DNA from: Azorhizobium oxalatiphilum
GTDB lineage: Bacteria > Pseudomonadota > Alphaproteobacteria > Rhizobiales > Xanthobacteraceae
Length of the DNA: 64,000 nt
Assembly: GCF_014635325.1 (NCBI RefSeq)
Contig: NZ_BMCT01000002.1
Span: forward strand, 186,001 to 250,000
Direction of reading: 5' to 3'
In this document: one piece after another, positions 52,782 through 62,690 of the stretch
How positions within the stretch are numbered: the stretch's first letter is position 1
Layout: each line of letters opens with the position of its first letter
Program-made: the position numbers and the translations under genes
Notes under the pieces: model-generated
Database searches by the model: none
Seen by the model: the letters and a program-made list of their open reading frames with translations, nothing else
Told to the model about the DNA's origin: nothing

Positions 52782-54989
52782 GTGATCCCGAACACCCCCA
52801 GCATCACCCCGGAACTCGTCGCTGAGCACGGCCTGAAGCCGGATGAATACCAGCGCTTCGTGGAGCTGATCGGGCGCGAGCCGACCATCACGGAGCTCGG
52901 CATCGTCTCGGCCATGTGGAACGAGCACTGCTCCTACAAGTCCTCCAAGGTGTGGCTGCGCACCCTGCCCACCAAGGGCGAGCGCGTCATCCAGGGGCCG
53001 GGCGAGAATGCCGGCGTGGTGGACATCGGCGACGGCCAGGCCGTCGTGTTCAAGATGGAGAGCCACAACCACCCGTCCTTCATCGAGCCCTATCAGGGCG
53101 CGGGCACGGGCGTGGGCGGCATCTTGCGCGACGTCTTCACCATGGGCGCGCGTCCCGTGGCGGCGCTGAACGCGCTGCGCTTCGGCGACCCCCATCATCC
53201 GCGTACCCGCCGCCTGCTGGCGGGCGTGGTGGCCGGCATCGGCGGCTACGGCAATTCCTTCGGCGTGCCCACCGTGGGCGGCTCCGTCGGTTTCCACGAG
53301 CGCTACAACGGCAACATCCTCGTCAACGCCATGGCCGTCGGCCTCGCCAAGACGGATGAGATCTTCTACGCGGCGGCGGCCGGCGTCGGCCGCTCCATCG
53401 TCTATCTCGGCTCCAAGACCGGCCGCGACGGCATCCACGGTGCCACCATGGCGTCCGCCGAGTTCGGCGCGGATGCGGAAGAGAAGCGCCCCACCGTGCA
53501 GGTCGGCGACCCCTTCGCCGAGAAGCTGCTGCTGGAAGCCTGCCTCGAGATCATGCAGGCCGGCTGCGTGGTCGCCATCCAGGACATGGGCGCGGCAGGC
53601 CTCACCTGCTCGGCGGTGGAGATGGGCGCCAAGGGCGACCTCGGCGTGGAGCTGGACCTCAATGCCGTGCCCTGCCGCGAAACCGGCATGTCGGCCTATG
53701 AGATGATGCTGTCCGAGAGCCAGGAGCGCATGCTCATGGTGATCGCCGACGGCAAGGAAGAGCAGGCGGAAGCCATCTTCCGCAAGTGGGGCCTGGACTT
53801 CGCCGTCATCGGCAAGACCACGGACACGCTGCGCTTCGTCGTCAAGCACAACGGCGAAGTGATGGCCGATCTGCCCATCAAGGAACTGGGCGACGAGGCT
53901 CCCGAATACTATCGCCCCTTCACCGAGACCGCGCCGCGCCCCGTGCTCGGCCCGTCCGACGTGACCCATGCGGTGTCGGTGGCCGATGCGCTGGAACAGC
54001 TGATCGCCTCGCCGGACCTGTGCTCCAAGCGCTGGGTCTGGGAGCAGTATGACCATCTGATCCTCGGCAACACCGTGCAGCGCCCGGGCGGCGATGCGGC
54101 CGTGGTGCGCGTGGGCGAAGGCCCCAAGGCGCTCGCCATGACCTCCGATGTGACGCCGCGCTATTGCGAGGCCGATCCGTTCGAGGGTGGCAAGCAGGCC
54201 GTGGCCGAGGCATGGCGCAATCTCACCGCTGTCGGTGCGACGCCCATCGCCGTCACTGACAACCTGAACTTCGGCAATCCCGAGAAGCCGGAGATCATGG
54301 GGCAGGTCGTGGGCTGCGTGAAGGGTATCGGCGCGGCCTGCGAGGCCCTCGACTTCCCGGTCGTGTCCGGCAACGTCAGCCTCTACAACGAGACCAACGG
54401 TCAGGGCATCCTGCCGACCCCGACCATCGGCGGCGTCGGCCTGATCGACGACCTCGAGCAGAGCATGTCGCTGGCCTTCAAGGCGGCCGGCGAAGCCATC
54501 TTCGTCGTCGGCAAGACCGAAGGCTGGCTCGGCTCTTCCGCTTATCTCTCGACCGTCTGCGACCGCGAGGACGGCGCCCCGCCGCCGGTGGATCTGGTGG
54601 CCGAGAAGCGCAACGGCGACTTCGTGCGCGCCCTCATCAAGGACGGCTTCGTGACCGCCGCCCATGACATCTCCGACGGCGGCCTGCTGGTGGCCATCGC
54701 CGAGATGGCCATGGCCGGGCGCATCGGCGCCTCCGTGGATGGCGTCCCGGCGGGCCTTCCCGCCCATGCCTTCTGGTTCGGCGAAGATCAGGCCCGCTAT
54801 GTGGTGACGATCCCCGGCGGCCAGTATGCGGAGATGATCCGCCGCGCCGAGGCGGCGGGCGTGCCCGTCACCAAGCTGGGCAAGACCGGCGGCGACAAGC
54901 TGACCTTCGGTGCCGAGCGGCCGGTGTCTGTGGATGCGCTGCGCGATCGTCACGAGAGCTGGCTGCCCATCTATATGGGCGCGAACTGA
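52782..54989 (+). CDS. purL: phosphoribosylformylglycinamidine synthase subunit PurL
   Basis: The 735-residue short PurL has [37 protein letters not shown] (in parts), the PPIGG-like [11 protein letters not shown] region, and [21 protein letters not shown]-type ATP-binding motifs. It forms FGAM from FGAR and ATP. The start is unclear: a GTG at 52782 has GGACGGACC just upstream and gives the family N-terminus, and a TTG at 52761 is in frame. bolA and grxD follow. Confidence 0.95.
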   Translation: MIPNTPSITPELVAEHGLKPDEYQRFVELIGREPTITELGIVSAMWNEHCSYKSSKVWLRTLPTKGERVIQGPGENAGVVDIGDGQAVVFKMESHNHPSFIEPYQGAGTGVGGILRDVFTMGARPVAALNALRFGDPHHPRTRRLLAGVVAGIGGYGNSFGVPTVGGSVGFHERYNGNILVNAMAVGLAKTDEIFYAAAAGVGRSIVYLGSKTGRDGIHGATMASAEFGADAEEKRPTVQVGDPFAEKLLLEACLEIMQAGCVVAIQDMGAAGLTCSAVEMGAKGDLGVELDLNAVPCRETGMSAYEMMLSESQERMLMVIADGKEEQAEAIFRKWGLDFAVIGKTTDTLRFVVKHNGEVMADLPIKELGDEAPEYYRPFTETAPRPVLGPSDVTHAVSVADALEQLIASPDLCSKRWVWEQYDHLILGNTVQRPGGDAAVVRVGEGPKALAMTSDVTPRYCEADPFEGGKQAVAEAWRNLTAVGATPIAVTDNLNFGNPEKPEIMGQVVGCVKGIGAACEALDFPVVSGNVSLYNETNGQGILPTPTIGGVGLIDDLEQSMSLAFKAAGEAIFVVGKTEGWLGSSAYLSTVCDREDGAPPPVDLVAEKRNGDFVRALIKDGFVTAAHDISDGGLLVAIAEMAMAGRIGASVDGVPAGLPAHAFWFGEDQARYVVTIPGGQYAEMIRRAEAAGVPVTKLGKTGGDKLTFGAERPVSVDALRDRHESWLPIYMGAN

Positions 54990-55011
54990 AGCTTCACGGG
55001 GAGTTACGACC

Positions 55012-55245
55012 ATGGCCATGGACGCGGGCGAGATCGAACGCCTCATCAAGACGGCCTTCCCCGATGCGGAGGTCTCCATTCAGGATCTGGCGGGCGACGG
55101 CGACCACTACGCCGCCACCGTCGTTTCGGAGGCTTTCCGGGGCAAGACCCGGGTGGCGCAGCACCAGATGGTCTATGCGGCCCTTCAGGGCAACATGGGC
55201 GGCGTGCTGCACGCTCTGGCGCTGAAGACCTCGGCACCGGCCTGA
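55012..55245 (+). CDS. BolA family protein
   Basis: The 77-residue protein ([21 protein letters not shown], then the class motif [24 protein letters not shown], read in parts) belongs to the BolA family that binds monothiol glutaredoxins and carries or senses [2Fe-2S]. GGGGAG lies before the ATG at 55012. A CGFS glutaredoxin gene follows 121 bp downstream, which is the usual functional pair. It is probably co-transcribed with purL. Confidence 0.93.
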   Translation: MAMDAGEIERLIKTAFPDAEVSIQDLAGDGDHYAATVVSEAFRGKTRVAQHQMVYAALQGNMGGVLHALALKTSAPA

Positions 55246-55366
55246 GGCGAGCGCAGGCTTCCACGACCTTCAGGTTGCGGCATCTTGCGCTTTCGCCCGT
55301 CTGCCCCGATGTTGGGGGCAGGCAACCGGCGCGCCTGCCGGCCACTCAATTCTGGACGGAAAACCG

Positions 55367-55705
55367 ATGAGCATTCGCGATTTCATCGACAACGAGGTCA
55401 AGAGCAACGACGTTGTCGTGTTCATGAAGGGCACCCCCCAGTTTCCGCAGTGCGGCTTCTCGGGGCAGGTGGTCCAGATCCTCGATCACCTCGGCGTGTC
55501 CTACAAGGGCGTGAACGTGCTGTCCTCGGACGAGCTGCGTCAGGGCATCAAGGACTACGCCAACTGGCCGACCATCCCGCAGATCTACGTCAAGGGCGAG
55601 TTCCTCGGCGGCTGCGACATCGTGCGCGAGATGTTCCAGGCGGGTGAGCTGATCCCGCTGTTCGAGGAAAAGGGCATCGCCCTGCACGACCGCGCCATCG
55701 GCTGA
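55367..55705 (+). CDS. grxD: monothiol glutaredoxin (Grx4/GrxD type)
   Basis: The 112-residue protein has the CGFS active site (Cys29 in [11 protein letters not shown]), the glutathione-binding [20 protein letters not shown] and an early [10 protein letters not shown]. It is a scaffold and carrier of [2Fe-2S] clusters with BolA rather than a disulfide reductase. The position after purL-bolA is a common alphaproteobacterial arrangement. A terminator follows. Confidence 0.96.
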   Translation: MSIRDFIDNEVKSNDVVVFMKGTPQFPQCGFSGQVVQILDHLGVSYKGVNVLSSDELRQGIKDYANWPTIPQIYVKGEFLGGCDIVREMFQAGELIPLFEEKGIALHDRAIG

Positions 55706-55729
55706 TCGGTCGTCGTTTCGGATTTTGGG

Positions 55730-55761
55730 AAATGCCCGGCTTCGACCGGGCATTTTTCGTT
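55730..55761 (+). terminator. grxD terminator
   Basis: The 10-bp stem AAATGCCCGG / CCGGGCATTT with a 6-nt loop continues into TTTTTCGTTT. Confidence 0.9.
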
Positions 55762-55794
55762 TCGGGACAGCAACTAAGAGCCAGATTCTCATCC

Positions 55795-56070
55795 TCAGGC
55801 AGGCCATTCCTGCCGGCCGTGGAGGACGCGGAGGATTGTCACCGCCGCAGGGCTTTCCGCATAGATCACCACATAGCTTCCGCACACCATCTCTCGGGTG
55901 CCTTCAACGCGCCCCGGCCGGTAAAGGCGTGGATATTCCGGCAGGCGGGCGGCCTTCTCGCGGATCTCGTCGAGAACCCGTTGTGCGGCGTCCGGATTGT
56001 CCTCGGCGATGTAGGAGACGATGTGGAGCAGATCGGCGCGGGCTGCTTCGCGCCACTCAAGAACGCGCAT
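55795..56070 (-). CDS. RelE/ParE family toxin
   Basis: The 91-residue protein has the RelE/ParE fold features: MRVLEWREAARADLLHIVSYIAE at the N-terminus, a middle ARLPEYPRLYRPGRVEGTREMV (in parts), and the C-terminal YVVIYAESPAAVTILRVLHGRQEW with the Arg and His typical of the group. RelE acts as a ribosome-dependent mRNA endonuclease, and ParE inhibits gyrase; sequence does not decide which. Its start overlaps the antitoxin gene by 14 bp. Confidence 0.9.
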   Translation of the reverse strand: MRVLEWREAARADLLHIVSYIAEDNPDAAQRVLDEIREKAARLPEYPRLYRPGRVEGTREMVCGSYVVIYAESPAAVTILRVLHGRQEWPA

Positions 56071-56353
56071 GGCGCTTCGCGGCGATTACCGCCTGCGCCT
56101 CGTCCATGACCCCCTGATGGGAGGCTGTGGGACGGGTGTCTTCCAGAGCTTCCTTCACCTTGGCGCGAAACCACGCATCATAGGCGTCCGGATCGGACGT
56201 GAGCCCCACGGGAAGCCCGCCCTCGCGGACCACTGACGTAAGCAGAATGCGCACCGCATCCGAGACCGTCAGCCCGAACTTGGCGAGGGTTGCGGCAGCG
56301 TCTTCCTTCAGCGCGTCATCCACGCGTACATGAAGCATCGAAGTTTGGGGCAT
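56057..56353 (-). CDS. RelB/DinJ family antitoxin
   Basis: This 98-residue protein starts MPQTSMLHVRVDDALKEDAAATLAKFGLTVSDAVRILLTSV (shown in parts), a ribbon-helix-helix DNA-binding domain of the RelB/DinJ type, followed by a toxin-binding tail (AYDAWFRAKVKEALEDTRP). It is the upstream gene of the pair and probably autoregulates the operon. The module sits between grxD and purB and is transcribed towards grxD. Confidence 0.9.
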   Translation of the reverse strand: MPQTSMLHVRVDDALKEDAAATLAKFGLTVSDAVRILLTSVVREGGLPVGLTSDPDAYDAWFRAKVKEALEDTRPTASHQGVMDEAQAVIAAKRHARS

Positions 56354-56420
56354 GAGCGCCTCCCTTTGCAGAGAACAATTTGTCTCTCATTTGAGATACG
56401 CGCAACACATCCGTCAGCCC

Positions 56421-56452
56421 CAAACGAAAATGCCCGGCCGAAGCCGGGCATT
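56421..56452 (-). terminator. purB terminator
   Basis: The stem ATGCCCGGC / GCCGGGCAT with a 4-nt loop is followed on the minus strand by TTTTCGTTT. It is nearly the mirror image of the grxD terminator on the other side of the toxin-antitoxin pair. Confidence 0.88.
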
Positions 56453-56480
56453 CGCGTCTCTCCAATCCGGAGCAAAAGCC

Positions 56481-57788
56481 TCAGGCGCGGCCGAAGACGC
56501 GGCGGAAGATGGTGTCGGCGTGCTTGAAGTGATAACCGAGGTCGAACTTCTCGTTGATGTCGTCCTCGGAGAGGAACTTGCGGACCTCGGCGTCTTCCAG
56601 AAGGAAGGTGCGGAAGTCGCCTTCGCCGCGCCACACCCGCATGGCGTTGCGCTGTACGAGGCGGTAGCTGTCCTCGCGGCTGGCGCCCTTCTGGGTCAGG
56701 GCCAGCAGGACGCGCTGCGAGTGGATCAGGCCACCCAGCTTGTCCATGTTCTTCTGCATGTTGTCCGAATGGACCACCAGCTTGTCCATCACACCGGCGA
56801 GGCGGGCGAGGGCGAAGTCCAGCGTCACGGTGGAGTCGGGGCCGATCATGCGCTCCACGGACGAGTGGGAGATGTCCCGCTCGTGCCAAAGGGCCACGTT
56901 CTCCAGCGCCGGGGTCACATAGCCGCGAACCATGCGGGCAAGGCCCGTGAGGTTCTCTGTGAGCACCGGATTGCGCTTGTGCGGCATGGCCGAGGAGCCC
57001 TTCTGGGCCTCGGAGAAATACTCTTCCGCTTCCAGCACCTCGGTGCGCTGCAGATGGCGCACTTCGGTGGCGAGGCGCTCCACGCAGGAGGCGACCACGC
57101 CGAGAGTGGCGAAGAACATGGCGTGGCGGTCACGCGGGATCACCTGCGTGGAGACGGTCTCCGGGGTGAGGCCCATCTTCTCGGCCACATATTCCTCAAC
57201 CCGCGGGTCGATGTGGGCGAAGGTGCCGACCGCGCCCGAAATGGCGCAGGTGGCGATCTCTGCGCGGGCGTCCACGAGGCGCGAGCGGCAGCGCTGGAAT
57301 TCGGCATAAGCGATGGCGAGCTTGATGCCGAAGGTGGTGGGCTCGGCATGGATGCCGTGCGAGCGGCCGACCGTGGGGGTCAGCTTGTGCTCGAAAGCGC
57401 GACGCTCCAGCACCGCCAGCAGGTGGTCCACATCGGCGATCAGCAGGTCGGCGGCGCGCACGAGCTGCACGGCGAGGCAGGTATCCAGCACGTCCGAGGA
57501 GGTCATGCCCTGATGGACGAAGCGCGCCTCGGGACCGACGATCTCGGAGAGATGGGTCAGGAAGGCGATGACGTCGTGCTTCACTTCCCGCTCGATGGCG
57601 TCGATGCGCTCGACGTCGAACTTGGCGTCGCGGCCCTTGGCCCAGATCACCTCGGCGGCTTCCTTCGGCACGATGCCGAGTTCGGCCATGATGCTGGCCG
57701 CATGAGCCTCGATCTCGAACCAGATCTTGAAGCGGGTTTCGGGGGACCAGATGTCGGCCATCTGGGGCCGGCTGTAGCGGGGGATCAT
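56481..57788 (-). CDS. purB: adenylosuccinate lyase
   Basis: The 435-residue fumarase/aspartase-superfamily enzyme has the signature GSSAMPHKRNPVLTENL, VHQGMTSSDVLDTCLA and VGRSHGIHAEPTTFG. It catalyses two steps of purine synthesis, splitting fumarate from SAICAR and adenylosuccinate. PurC makes SAICAR, and its gene is 5 kb away on the opposite strand. The ATG at 57788 gives the family start MIPRYSRPQMADIWSP. Confidence 0.97.
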   Translation of the reverse strand: MIPRYSRPQMADIWSPETRFKIWFEIEAHAASIMAELGIVPKEAAEVIWAKGRDAKFDVERIDAIEREVKHDVIAFLTHLSEIVGPEARFVHQGMTSSDVLDTCLAVQLVRAADLLIADVDHLLAVLERRAFEHKLTPTVGRSHGIHAEPTTFGIKLAIAYAEFQRCRSRLVDARAEIATCAISGAVGTFAHIDPRVEEYVAEKMGLTPETVSTQVIPRDRHAMFFATLGVVASCVERLATEVRHLQRTEVLEAEEYFSEAQKGSSAMPHKRNPVLTENLTGLARMVRGYVTPALENVALWHERDISHSSVERMIGPDSTVTLDFALARLAGVMDKLVVHSDNMQKNMDKLGGLIHSQRVLLALTQKGASREDSYRLVQRNAMRVWRGEGDFRTFLLEDAEVRKFLSEDDINEKFDLGYHFKHADTIFRRVFGRA

Positions 57789-57895
57789 CGCTGTGCTCGC
57801 GCGCCTCTCGTTAAAGCGGGCGCTCTACCAGATCGGCGCCTTCGAGGATAGGCGCATCGCGGCACGCATGCCTTGCGCGCCGCACATGCCGGCAC

Positions 57896-58876
57896 TCAGG
57901 CCGCCGCCCGCCGGTGGATGCGCCGGGCCAGCGGACGCACCAGATAGGGCAGGAAATAGATGGGAAACTGCGACAGGCCTACATAGAGCCAGGTATCGCC
58001 GGGAATGCTGCCGGCTGCGACCACCAGCAGCATCATGTTCCGCATGGAGGCGGAAAAGCCGACCATCAGGGCTTCGGCCTCTCCGGTAATGAGGCGGAAC
58101 ACCAGCATGCTGGCGAGCATGGCGCCCGCCGAGACGCCGAAGGCCAGTGCCGAAATGCCCAGCATGCGCACAGGCTCGGCGATGAACTTTGCCGTGATGC
58201 CGTCCATGAAGCCGAAGGCCATGACCATCAGCAGGATGACGTTGACCCCATCCATGGAATGACGCCAGCGCGTGATGCGGGCCGGGCTGATCGCCCGCCG
58301 CAACAGCAGACCTGTGGCAGCCGTGGCGAGGATGATGCCGCCGATCCGCAAGGCGAGGCTCCAGGGGTCCAGCTCCAGCGCCGCGCCGCTCAGGGCATGC
58401 ACGATCACCGGCGCGCTGAAGGGCGTCACCAGCATGCAGGCCATCATGATCAGCAGGCAGAAACCGGGCTCGAACCCCAACAGGATGGCGAAGGCCGCTC
58501 CGGACATGATGGGTGGTGCCGAGGTCTGGAGCACCAGTGCCAGCATGATATCGGGATTGAGGCCGGGAAAGAGAAAGAGCGTGGCGAGCCCCAGCACGAG
58601 CGGGCAGATTCCCATGACCCAGACCAGCGCCGCCAGCACCGCGCCGAGGTGTTTCCCGCCCCGCAGCCGGGAGAGGTCCATGCGCAGGAAGGACATGATC
58701 AGCATCGCGTATACCAACAGCATCATGAGCGGCTTGGCCGCTGCTGCCAGAGGCGGCAAGGCGAGGCCGATGAAGATGCTGAAGGCGACAAGCGGCGTGC
58801 CGTGGCGCCCGAGACTGGCCAGAAGCCGCAAAATGATGTTCGGGGGCACGGTCGCGGCTGGGGCTGGGACGGACAT
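57896..58876 (-). CDS. bile acid:sodium symporter (BASS) family transporter
   Basis: The 326-residue protein has nine or ten hydrophobic helices. Features include an early FIGLALPPLAAAAKPLMMLLV, the two segments LQTSAPPIMSGAAFA and FSASMRNMMLLVVAAG that correspond to the crossing helices of the family, and a basic C-terminus. The substrate is unknown; family members carry bile acids, pantoate, pyruvate or other organic anions with Na+. It is divergent from thrC across about 290 bp with no clear operator. Confidence 0.8.
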   Translation of the reverse strand: MSVPAPAATVPPNIILRLLASLGRHGTPLVAFSIFIGLALPPLAAAAKPLMMLLVYAMLIMSFLRMDLSRLRGGKHLGAVLAALVWVMGICPLVLGLATLFLFPGLNPDIMLALVLQTSAPPIMSGAAFAILLGFEPGFCLLIMMACMLVTPFSAPVIVHALSGAALELDPWSLALRIGGIILATAATGLLLRRAISPARITRWRHSMDGVNVILLMVMAFGFMDGITAKFIAEPVRMLGISALAFGVSAGAMLASMLVFRLITGEAEALMVGFSASMRNMMLLVVAAGSIPGDTWLYVGLSQFPIYFLPYLVRPLARRIHRRAAA

Positions 58877-59166
58877 GGGACAGAGCTTCAGGGACTCAAG
58901 GGCAAGGCAATTGTTGGCCTACCAAATGGACGCCATGCCCCTTGGCGGCAACGCCGGCTCACGCATGACCGTGGCCCGGCCCATGTGCAGGGCGCTGATG
59001 TGCGGCGCAACAGAGCGGGGACCTCGGTAAAGCCTGTGCTGGCATAAGCGCGCCGGTCGGGATAAGACGCGCGGAAGGATCCCGCACTGCCGCCTTTCGC
59101 TGGGCGGCCGCGGGGCTTACCCTGACCGACCCATTGTCCGGCGCGCGGCGTCCGAGTGAGGTTCCT

Positions 59167-60579
59167 TTGCGTTACGTCTCTACCCGGGGCGAGGCCCCGT
59201 CGCTGTCCTTCGCTGATGCGCTCCTCGCCGGCCTCGCCCGCGATGGCGGCCTCTATGTGCCGGAAAGCTGGCCGACCCTGTCGGCCGATGAGATTGCGAA
59301 CCTTGCCGGCAAATCCTATGCGGATGTGGCCCGTGCGGTGATCACCCCCTTCGTCGGCGATGCGCTGCCCAAGGCCGCCCTCGACACCATGATCGACGAC
59401 GCCTATCGCGCCTTCCGCCATCCGGCGACGACGCCTGTGACGCAGCTCGGCCCGAACCGGTTCCTGCTTGAGCTGTTCCACGGCCCGACGCTGGCGTTCA
59501 AAGACGTGGCGATGCAGTTGCTGGCGCGGCTGATGGACCATGTGCTGTCGGCCCGCAATGGCCGCGCCACCATCGTCGGCGCCACTTCGGGCGATACCGG
59601 CAGCGCGGCCATCGAGGCGTTCCGGCACACGGATGCGGTGGATGTGTTCATCCTTTATCCGCATGGCCGCGTGTCCGAGGTGCAGCGTCGCCAGATGACC
59701 ACGGTGGGCGGCGCCAATGTGCATGCCATCGCGGTGGAAGGCACGTTCGACGACTGCCAGGCCCATGTGAAGGCCATGTTCAACCATGGCGCCTTCCGCG
59801 ACCGGCTGGCGCTGGCGGGCGTGAACTCCATCAACTGGGCCCGCATCGTCGCCCAGGTGGTCTATTATTTCTATGCCGCCGTGGCGCTCGGCGCGCCGCA
59901 CCGCGAGGTCTCCTTCGTGGTGCCCACGGGCAATTTCGGCGACATCTTCGCCGGTTGGGTGGCCAAGAAGATGGGCCTGCCCATCCGCGACCTGACCATC
60001 GCGACCAACGTCAACGACATCCTCGCCCGCACGCTCGAGACGGGGCGCTATGAGGTGAAGGGCGTGCAGCCTTCGTCCTCGCCGTCCATGGACATTCAGG
60101 TCTCCTCCAATTTCGAGCGCCTGCTGTTCGAGGCGGTGAACCGCGATGCGGCGACCGTGCGCCAGCTCATGGGCTCGCTGAGCCAGTCCGGCTCCTTCAC
60201 GCTGCCGCACGAGGCCCTGGCTGCCATCGCCGGTGAGTTCTCTGCCGGCAAGGCCGATGAGCCGGAAACCGCCGCCACCATCGCCCGCCTTTATCGGGAG
60301 AGCGGCTATATCGCCGATCCTCACACCGCCGTGGCGCTGGCGGTGGCCGAGAAGGTGGAGCACGCTCGCAAGGTGCCGCAGGTGGTGCTCTCCACCGCCC
60401 ATCCGGCCAAGTTCCCCGACGCCGTGGAGGCCGCCACCGGCAAGCGCCCGCCGTTGCCGGCCCATATGGCGGACCTGTTCGGCCGCAAGGAGCGCGTGAG
60501 CGTGCTGCCCAATGACCTGAAGGCCATCGAGGACTTCATCTCTGCCCGCGCCCGCGTGGTTTCGGGAGCAGCAGCATGA
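59167..60579 (+). CDS. thrC: threonine synthase
   Basis: The 470-residue PLP enzyme converts O-phosphohomoserine to threonine. Lys112 (LAFKDVAMQ) binds PLP, and GATSGDTGSAA plus VVPTGNFGDIFAGW form the cofactor site. A TTG at 59167 is chosen as start because GTGAGG lies just upstream and it yields the standard N-terminus MRYVSTRGEAPSLSF. An upstream in-frame TTG at 59134 lacks these features. The M16 peptidase gene overlaps its stop by 4 bp. Confidence 0.95.
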   Translation: MRYVSTRGEAPSLSFADALLAGLARDGGLYVPESWPTLSADEIANLAGKSYADVARAVITPFVGDALPKAALDTMIDDAYRAFRHPATTPVTQLGPNRFLLELFHGPTLAFKDVAMQLLARLMDHVLSARNGRATIVGATSGDTGSAAIEAFRHTDAVDVFILYPHGRVSEVQRRQMTTVGGANVHAIAVEGTFDDCQAHVKAMFNHGAFRDRLALAGVNSINWARIVAQVVYYFYAAVALGAPHREVSFVVPTGNFGDIFAGWVAKKMGLPIRDLTIATNVNDILARTLETGRYEVKGVQPSSSPSMDIQVSSNFERLLFEAVNRDAATVRQLMGSLSQSGSFTLPHEALAAIAGEFSAGKADEPETAATIARLYRESGYIADPHTAVALAVAEKVEHARKVPQVVLSTAHPAKFPDAVEAATGKRPPLPAHMADLFGRKERVSVLPNDLKAIEDFISARARVVSGAAA

Positions 60580-61862
60580 GCGCGAATGCCATCGGCAGCG
60601 GCGTGAAGCGCACCACTCTGGACAACGGCATCACCGTCATCTCCGACACCATGCCGCATCTCGGCACAGTGTCGCTGGGCATCTGGGTGGGCGCCGGTGC
60701 CCGCGACGAGGGCGAGAACGAGCACGGCATCTCGCATCTGCTGGAGCACATGGCCTTCAAGGGCACCCGCCGTCGCTCGGCCCGGCGCATCGCCGAGGAA
60801 ATCGAGCAGGTGGGCGGCGACATCAATGCCGCCACCTCGGTGGAGCAGACCTCCTACAATGTGCGCGTGCTGGGCGAGGATCTCGGGCTCGGCATCGACA
60901 TCCTGTCCGACATCCTGACCGAGCCGGCCTTCGCGCCCGAGGAACTGGCGCGCGAGAAGAATGTGATCGTGCAGGAGATCGGCGCGGTCATGGACACGCC
61001 GGACGACCTCGTGTTCGACCTGTTCCAGGAGCGCGCCTTCCCCGGACAGGCGATGGGTCGTTCCATCCTCGGCACGCCGGAGACGGTGCGCAGTTTCGAT
61101 CCCGCCAATCTCGGCGCCTATCTGGGGCGCACCTATCGCGGCCCACGCATGGTGGTGTCCGCCGCCGGTGCGGTGGACCACGAGCGACTGGTGGCGGAAG
61201 CGTCTTCGCGCCTGCGCGCCATCGGCGCAGAGCCCAAGCCGGAGGCACCGGCCGCCACCTATGGCGGGGGCACGATCCTGACCCCGCGCGATCTGGAGCA
61301 GGTGCATATCGTGCTGGGGCTGGAAGGCCGTTCCTTCAAGCATCCGCAGTATCACGCGCTTCAGGTCCTCTCGAACATTCTCGGCGGAGGCATGTCGTCC
61401 CGCCTGTTCCAGGAAGTGCGGGAAGAGCGCGGGCTCTGCTATTCCATCTATTCCTTCCACTGGTCCTATGTGGATACGGGTCTGTTCGCCATCTATGCCG
61501 GCACCGACATGGGCGACGTGGGCGAACTCACCAACGTCGTTATCGACCAGTTGGAAGCCGCGGGCGAAACCATCACCGAAACCGAACTGAACCGGGCCAA
61601 GGCGCAGATGAAGGTGGGGCTGATGGCCGCGCTGGAAAGCTCCGGCGCGCGGGCGGACCAGCTCGCCCGGCAGATCCTCGCGTTCAACCGGGTGATTCCG
61701 GTGGACGAGATCGTCGCCAAGGTGGAGGCAGTGACCGTGGAGGACGTGCGGCAGGCCGCGCGTGACCTCGTGGCGGGCGGGCGGCCGACGCTTTCGGCCA
61801 TCGGTCCGGGCACGGGGCTCGATCCCGCCGCCCGTGCCGTGGAGCGCCTGATCCGGGCCTGA
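60576..61862 (+). CDS. M16 family zinc metallopeptidase
   Basis: The 428-residue protein has the inverted zinc motif HLLEH (His54, Glu57, His58 in GISHLLEHMAFKG) and the distal ligand Glu134 (NVIVQEIGAVMD). A second, inactive-like repeat domain follows (about 220-420). It is close to the bacterial relatives of the mitochondrial processing peptidase beta subunit. The start overlaps the thrC stop (ATGA), so it is coupled to thrC, a recurring arrangement in alphaproteobacteria. No signal peptide is visible. Confidence 0.94.
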   Translation: MSANAIGSGVKRTTLDNGITVISDTMPHLGTVSLGIWVGAGARDEGENEHGISHLLEHMAFKGTRRRSARRIAEEIEQVGGDINAATSVEQTSYNVRVLGEDLGLGIDILSDILTEPAFAPEELAREKNVIVQEIGAVMDTPDDLVFDLFQERAFPGQAMGRSILGTPETVRSFDPANLGAYLGRTYRGPRMVVSAAGAVDHERLVAEASSRLRAIGAEPKPEAPAATYGGGTILTPRDLEQVHIVLGLEGRSFKHPQYHALQVLSNILGGGMSSRLFQEVREERGLCYSIYSFHWSYVDTGLFAIYAGTDMGDVGELTNVVIDQLEAAGETITETELNRAKAQMKVGLMAALESSGARADQLARQILAFNRVIPVDEIVAKVEAVTVEDVRQAARDLVAGGRPTLSAIGPGTGLDPAARAVERLIRA

Positions 61863-61934
61863 ATCTGGAACCACCGCCAACCATTTGAGGTGCGTGCAGT
61901 TTCGGCTCTACATTAAGCGGGCGCCGCGCGGGAT

Positions 61935-62648
61935 ATGAGCGCGGGTTCGGGATCGCGTTGCATCATGTGGCTGTTCAAATCGGTTTTCGCGCCGGATCAG
62001 CTTCCCGTTATTGCCGGGGAGGGCGTCTATCTGCGCGTTCCTCAGTCCAGCGACTTCCAGGCCTGGAGGGATCTGCGCGCCGAGAGCCGGACCTTCCTCA
62101 CGCCCTGGGAGCCGGTGTGGCCGTCGGATGACCTCACCCGTGGCGCCTATCGCCGCCGCATGCGCCGCTACGCCCGCGACATGATGGCCGACGAGGCCTA
62201 TCCGCTGTTCCTGTTCCGCAGTCACGACCATGCGCTGGTGGGCGGGCTCACGCTGTCCAACATCCGGCGCGGGGTCTGTCAGGCGGCGAGCCTAGGCTAC
62301 TGGATGGGCGAGCGTTATGCAGGGCAGGGCTATATGAGCGCGGGCGTCGCCGCCATGCTGCCGCTGGCCTATGACGTGCTGCATCTGCGCCGCATCGAGG
62401 CGGCCTGCATGACCCACAACACGCCCTCGATCCGTCTGCTGGAGCGGCTGGGATTCGTGCGCGAGGGCTATGCCCGCCAGTATCTCTGCATCAACGGTAT
62501 CTGGGAGGACCATCTGCTGTTCGCCCGGCTGAAGGGCGATTGCCCCAAGCCCCACACCGCACGCGGAAGCATCGACGGGTTTCAGGACGATCTGGAAGAC
62601 GGGCTGGGCTTGCAGCGCCGCAGCGGCACGGAACGCGTGCGCCCTTAA
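61935..62648 (+). CDS. GNAT family N-acetyltransferase (RimJ-like)
   Basis: The 237-residue protein has VYLRVPQSSDFQAWRDLRAES at the N-terminus, the acetyl-CoA-binding region LGYWMGERYAGQGYMSAGVAAML (in parts) and NTPSIRLLERLGFVREGYARQYL. This is the RimJ/RimL pattern, acting on protein N-termini. A tail of about 35 residues (after DCPKPHT) is not part of the domain. ATGs at 61935 and 61965 are both possible starts. It lies 72 bp after the M16 gene. Confidence 0.88.
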   Translation: MSAGSGSRCIMWLFKSVFAPDQLPVIAGEGVYLRVPQSSDFQAWRDLRAESRTFLTPWEPVWPSDDLTRGAYRRRMRRYARDMMADEAYPLFLFRSHDHALVGGLTLSNIRRGVCQAASLGYWMGERYAGQGYMSAGVAAMLPLAYDVLHLRRIEAACMTHNTPSIRLLERLGFVREGYARQYLCINGIWEDHLLFARLKGDCPKPHTARGSIDGFQDDLEDGLGLQRRSGTERVRP

Positions 62649-62690
62649 GAAGCCCTCTCGTGAGAGGCCGCTGACCGCCCCGTGTGGTGC

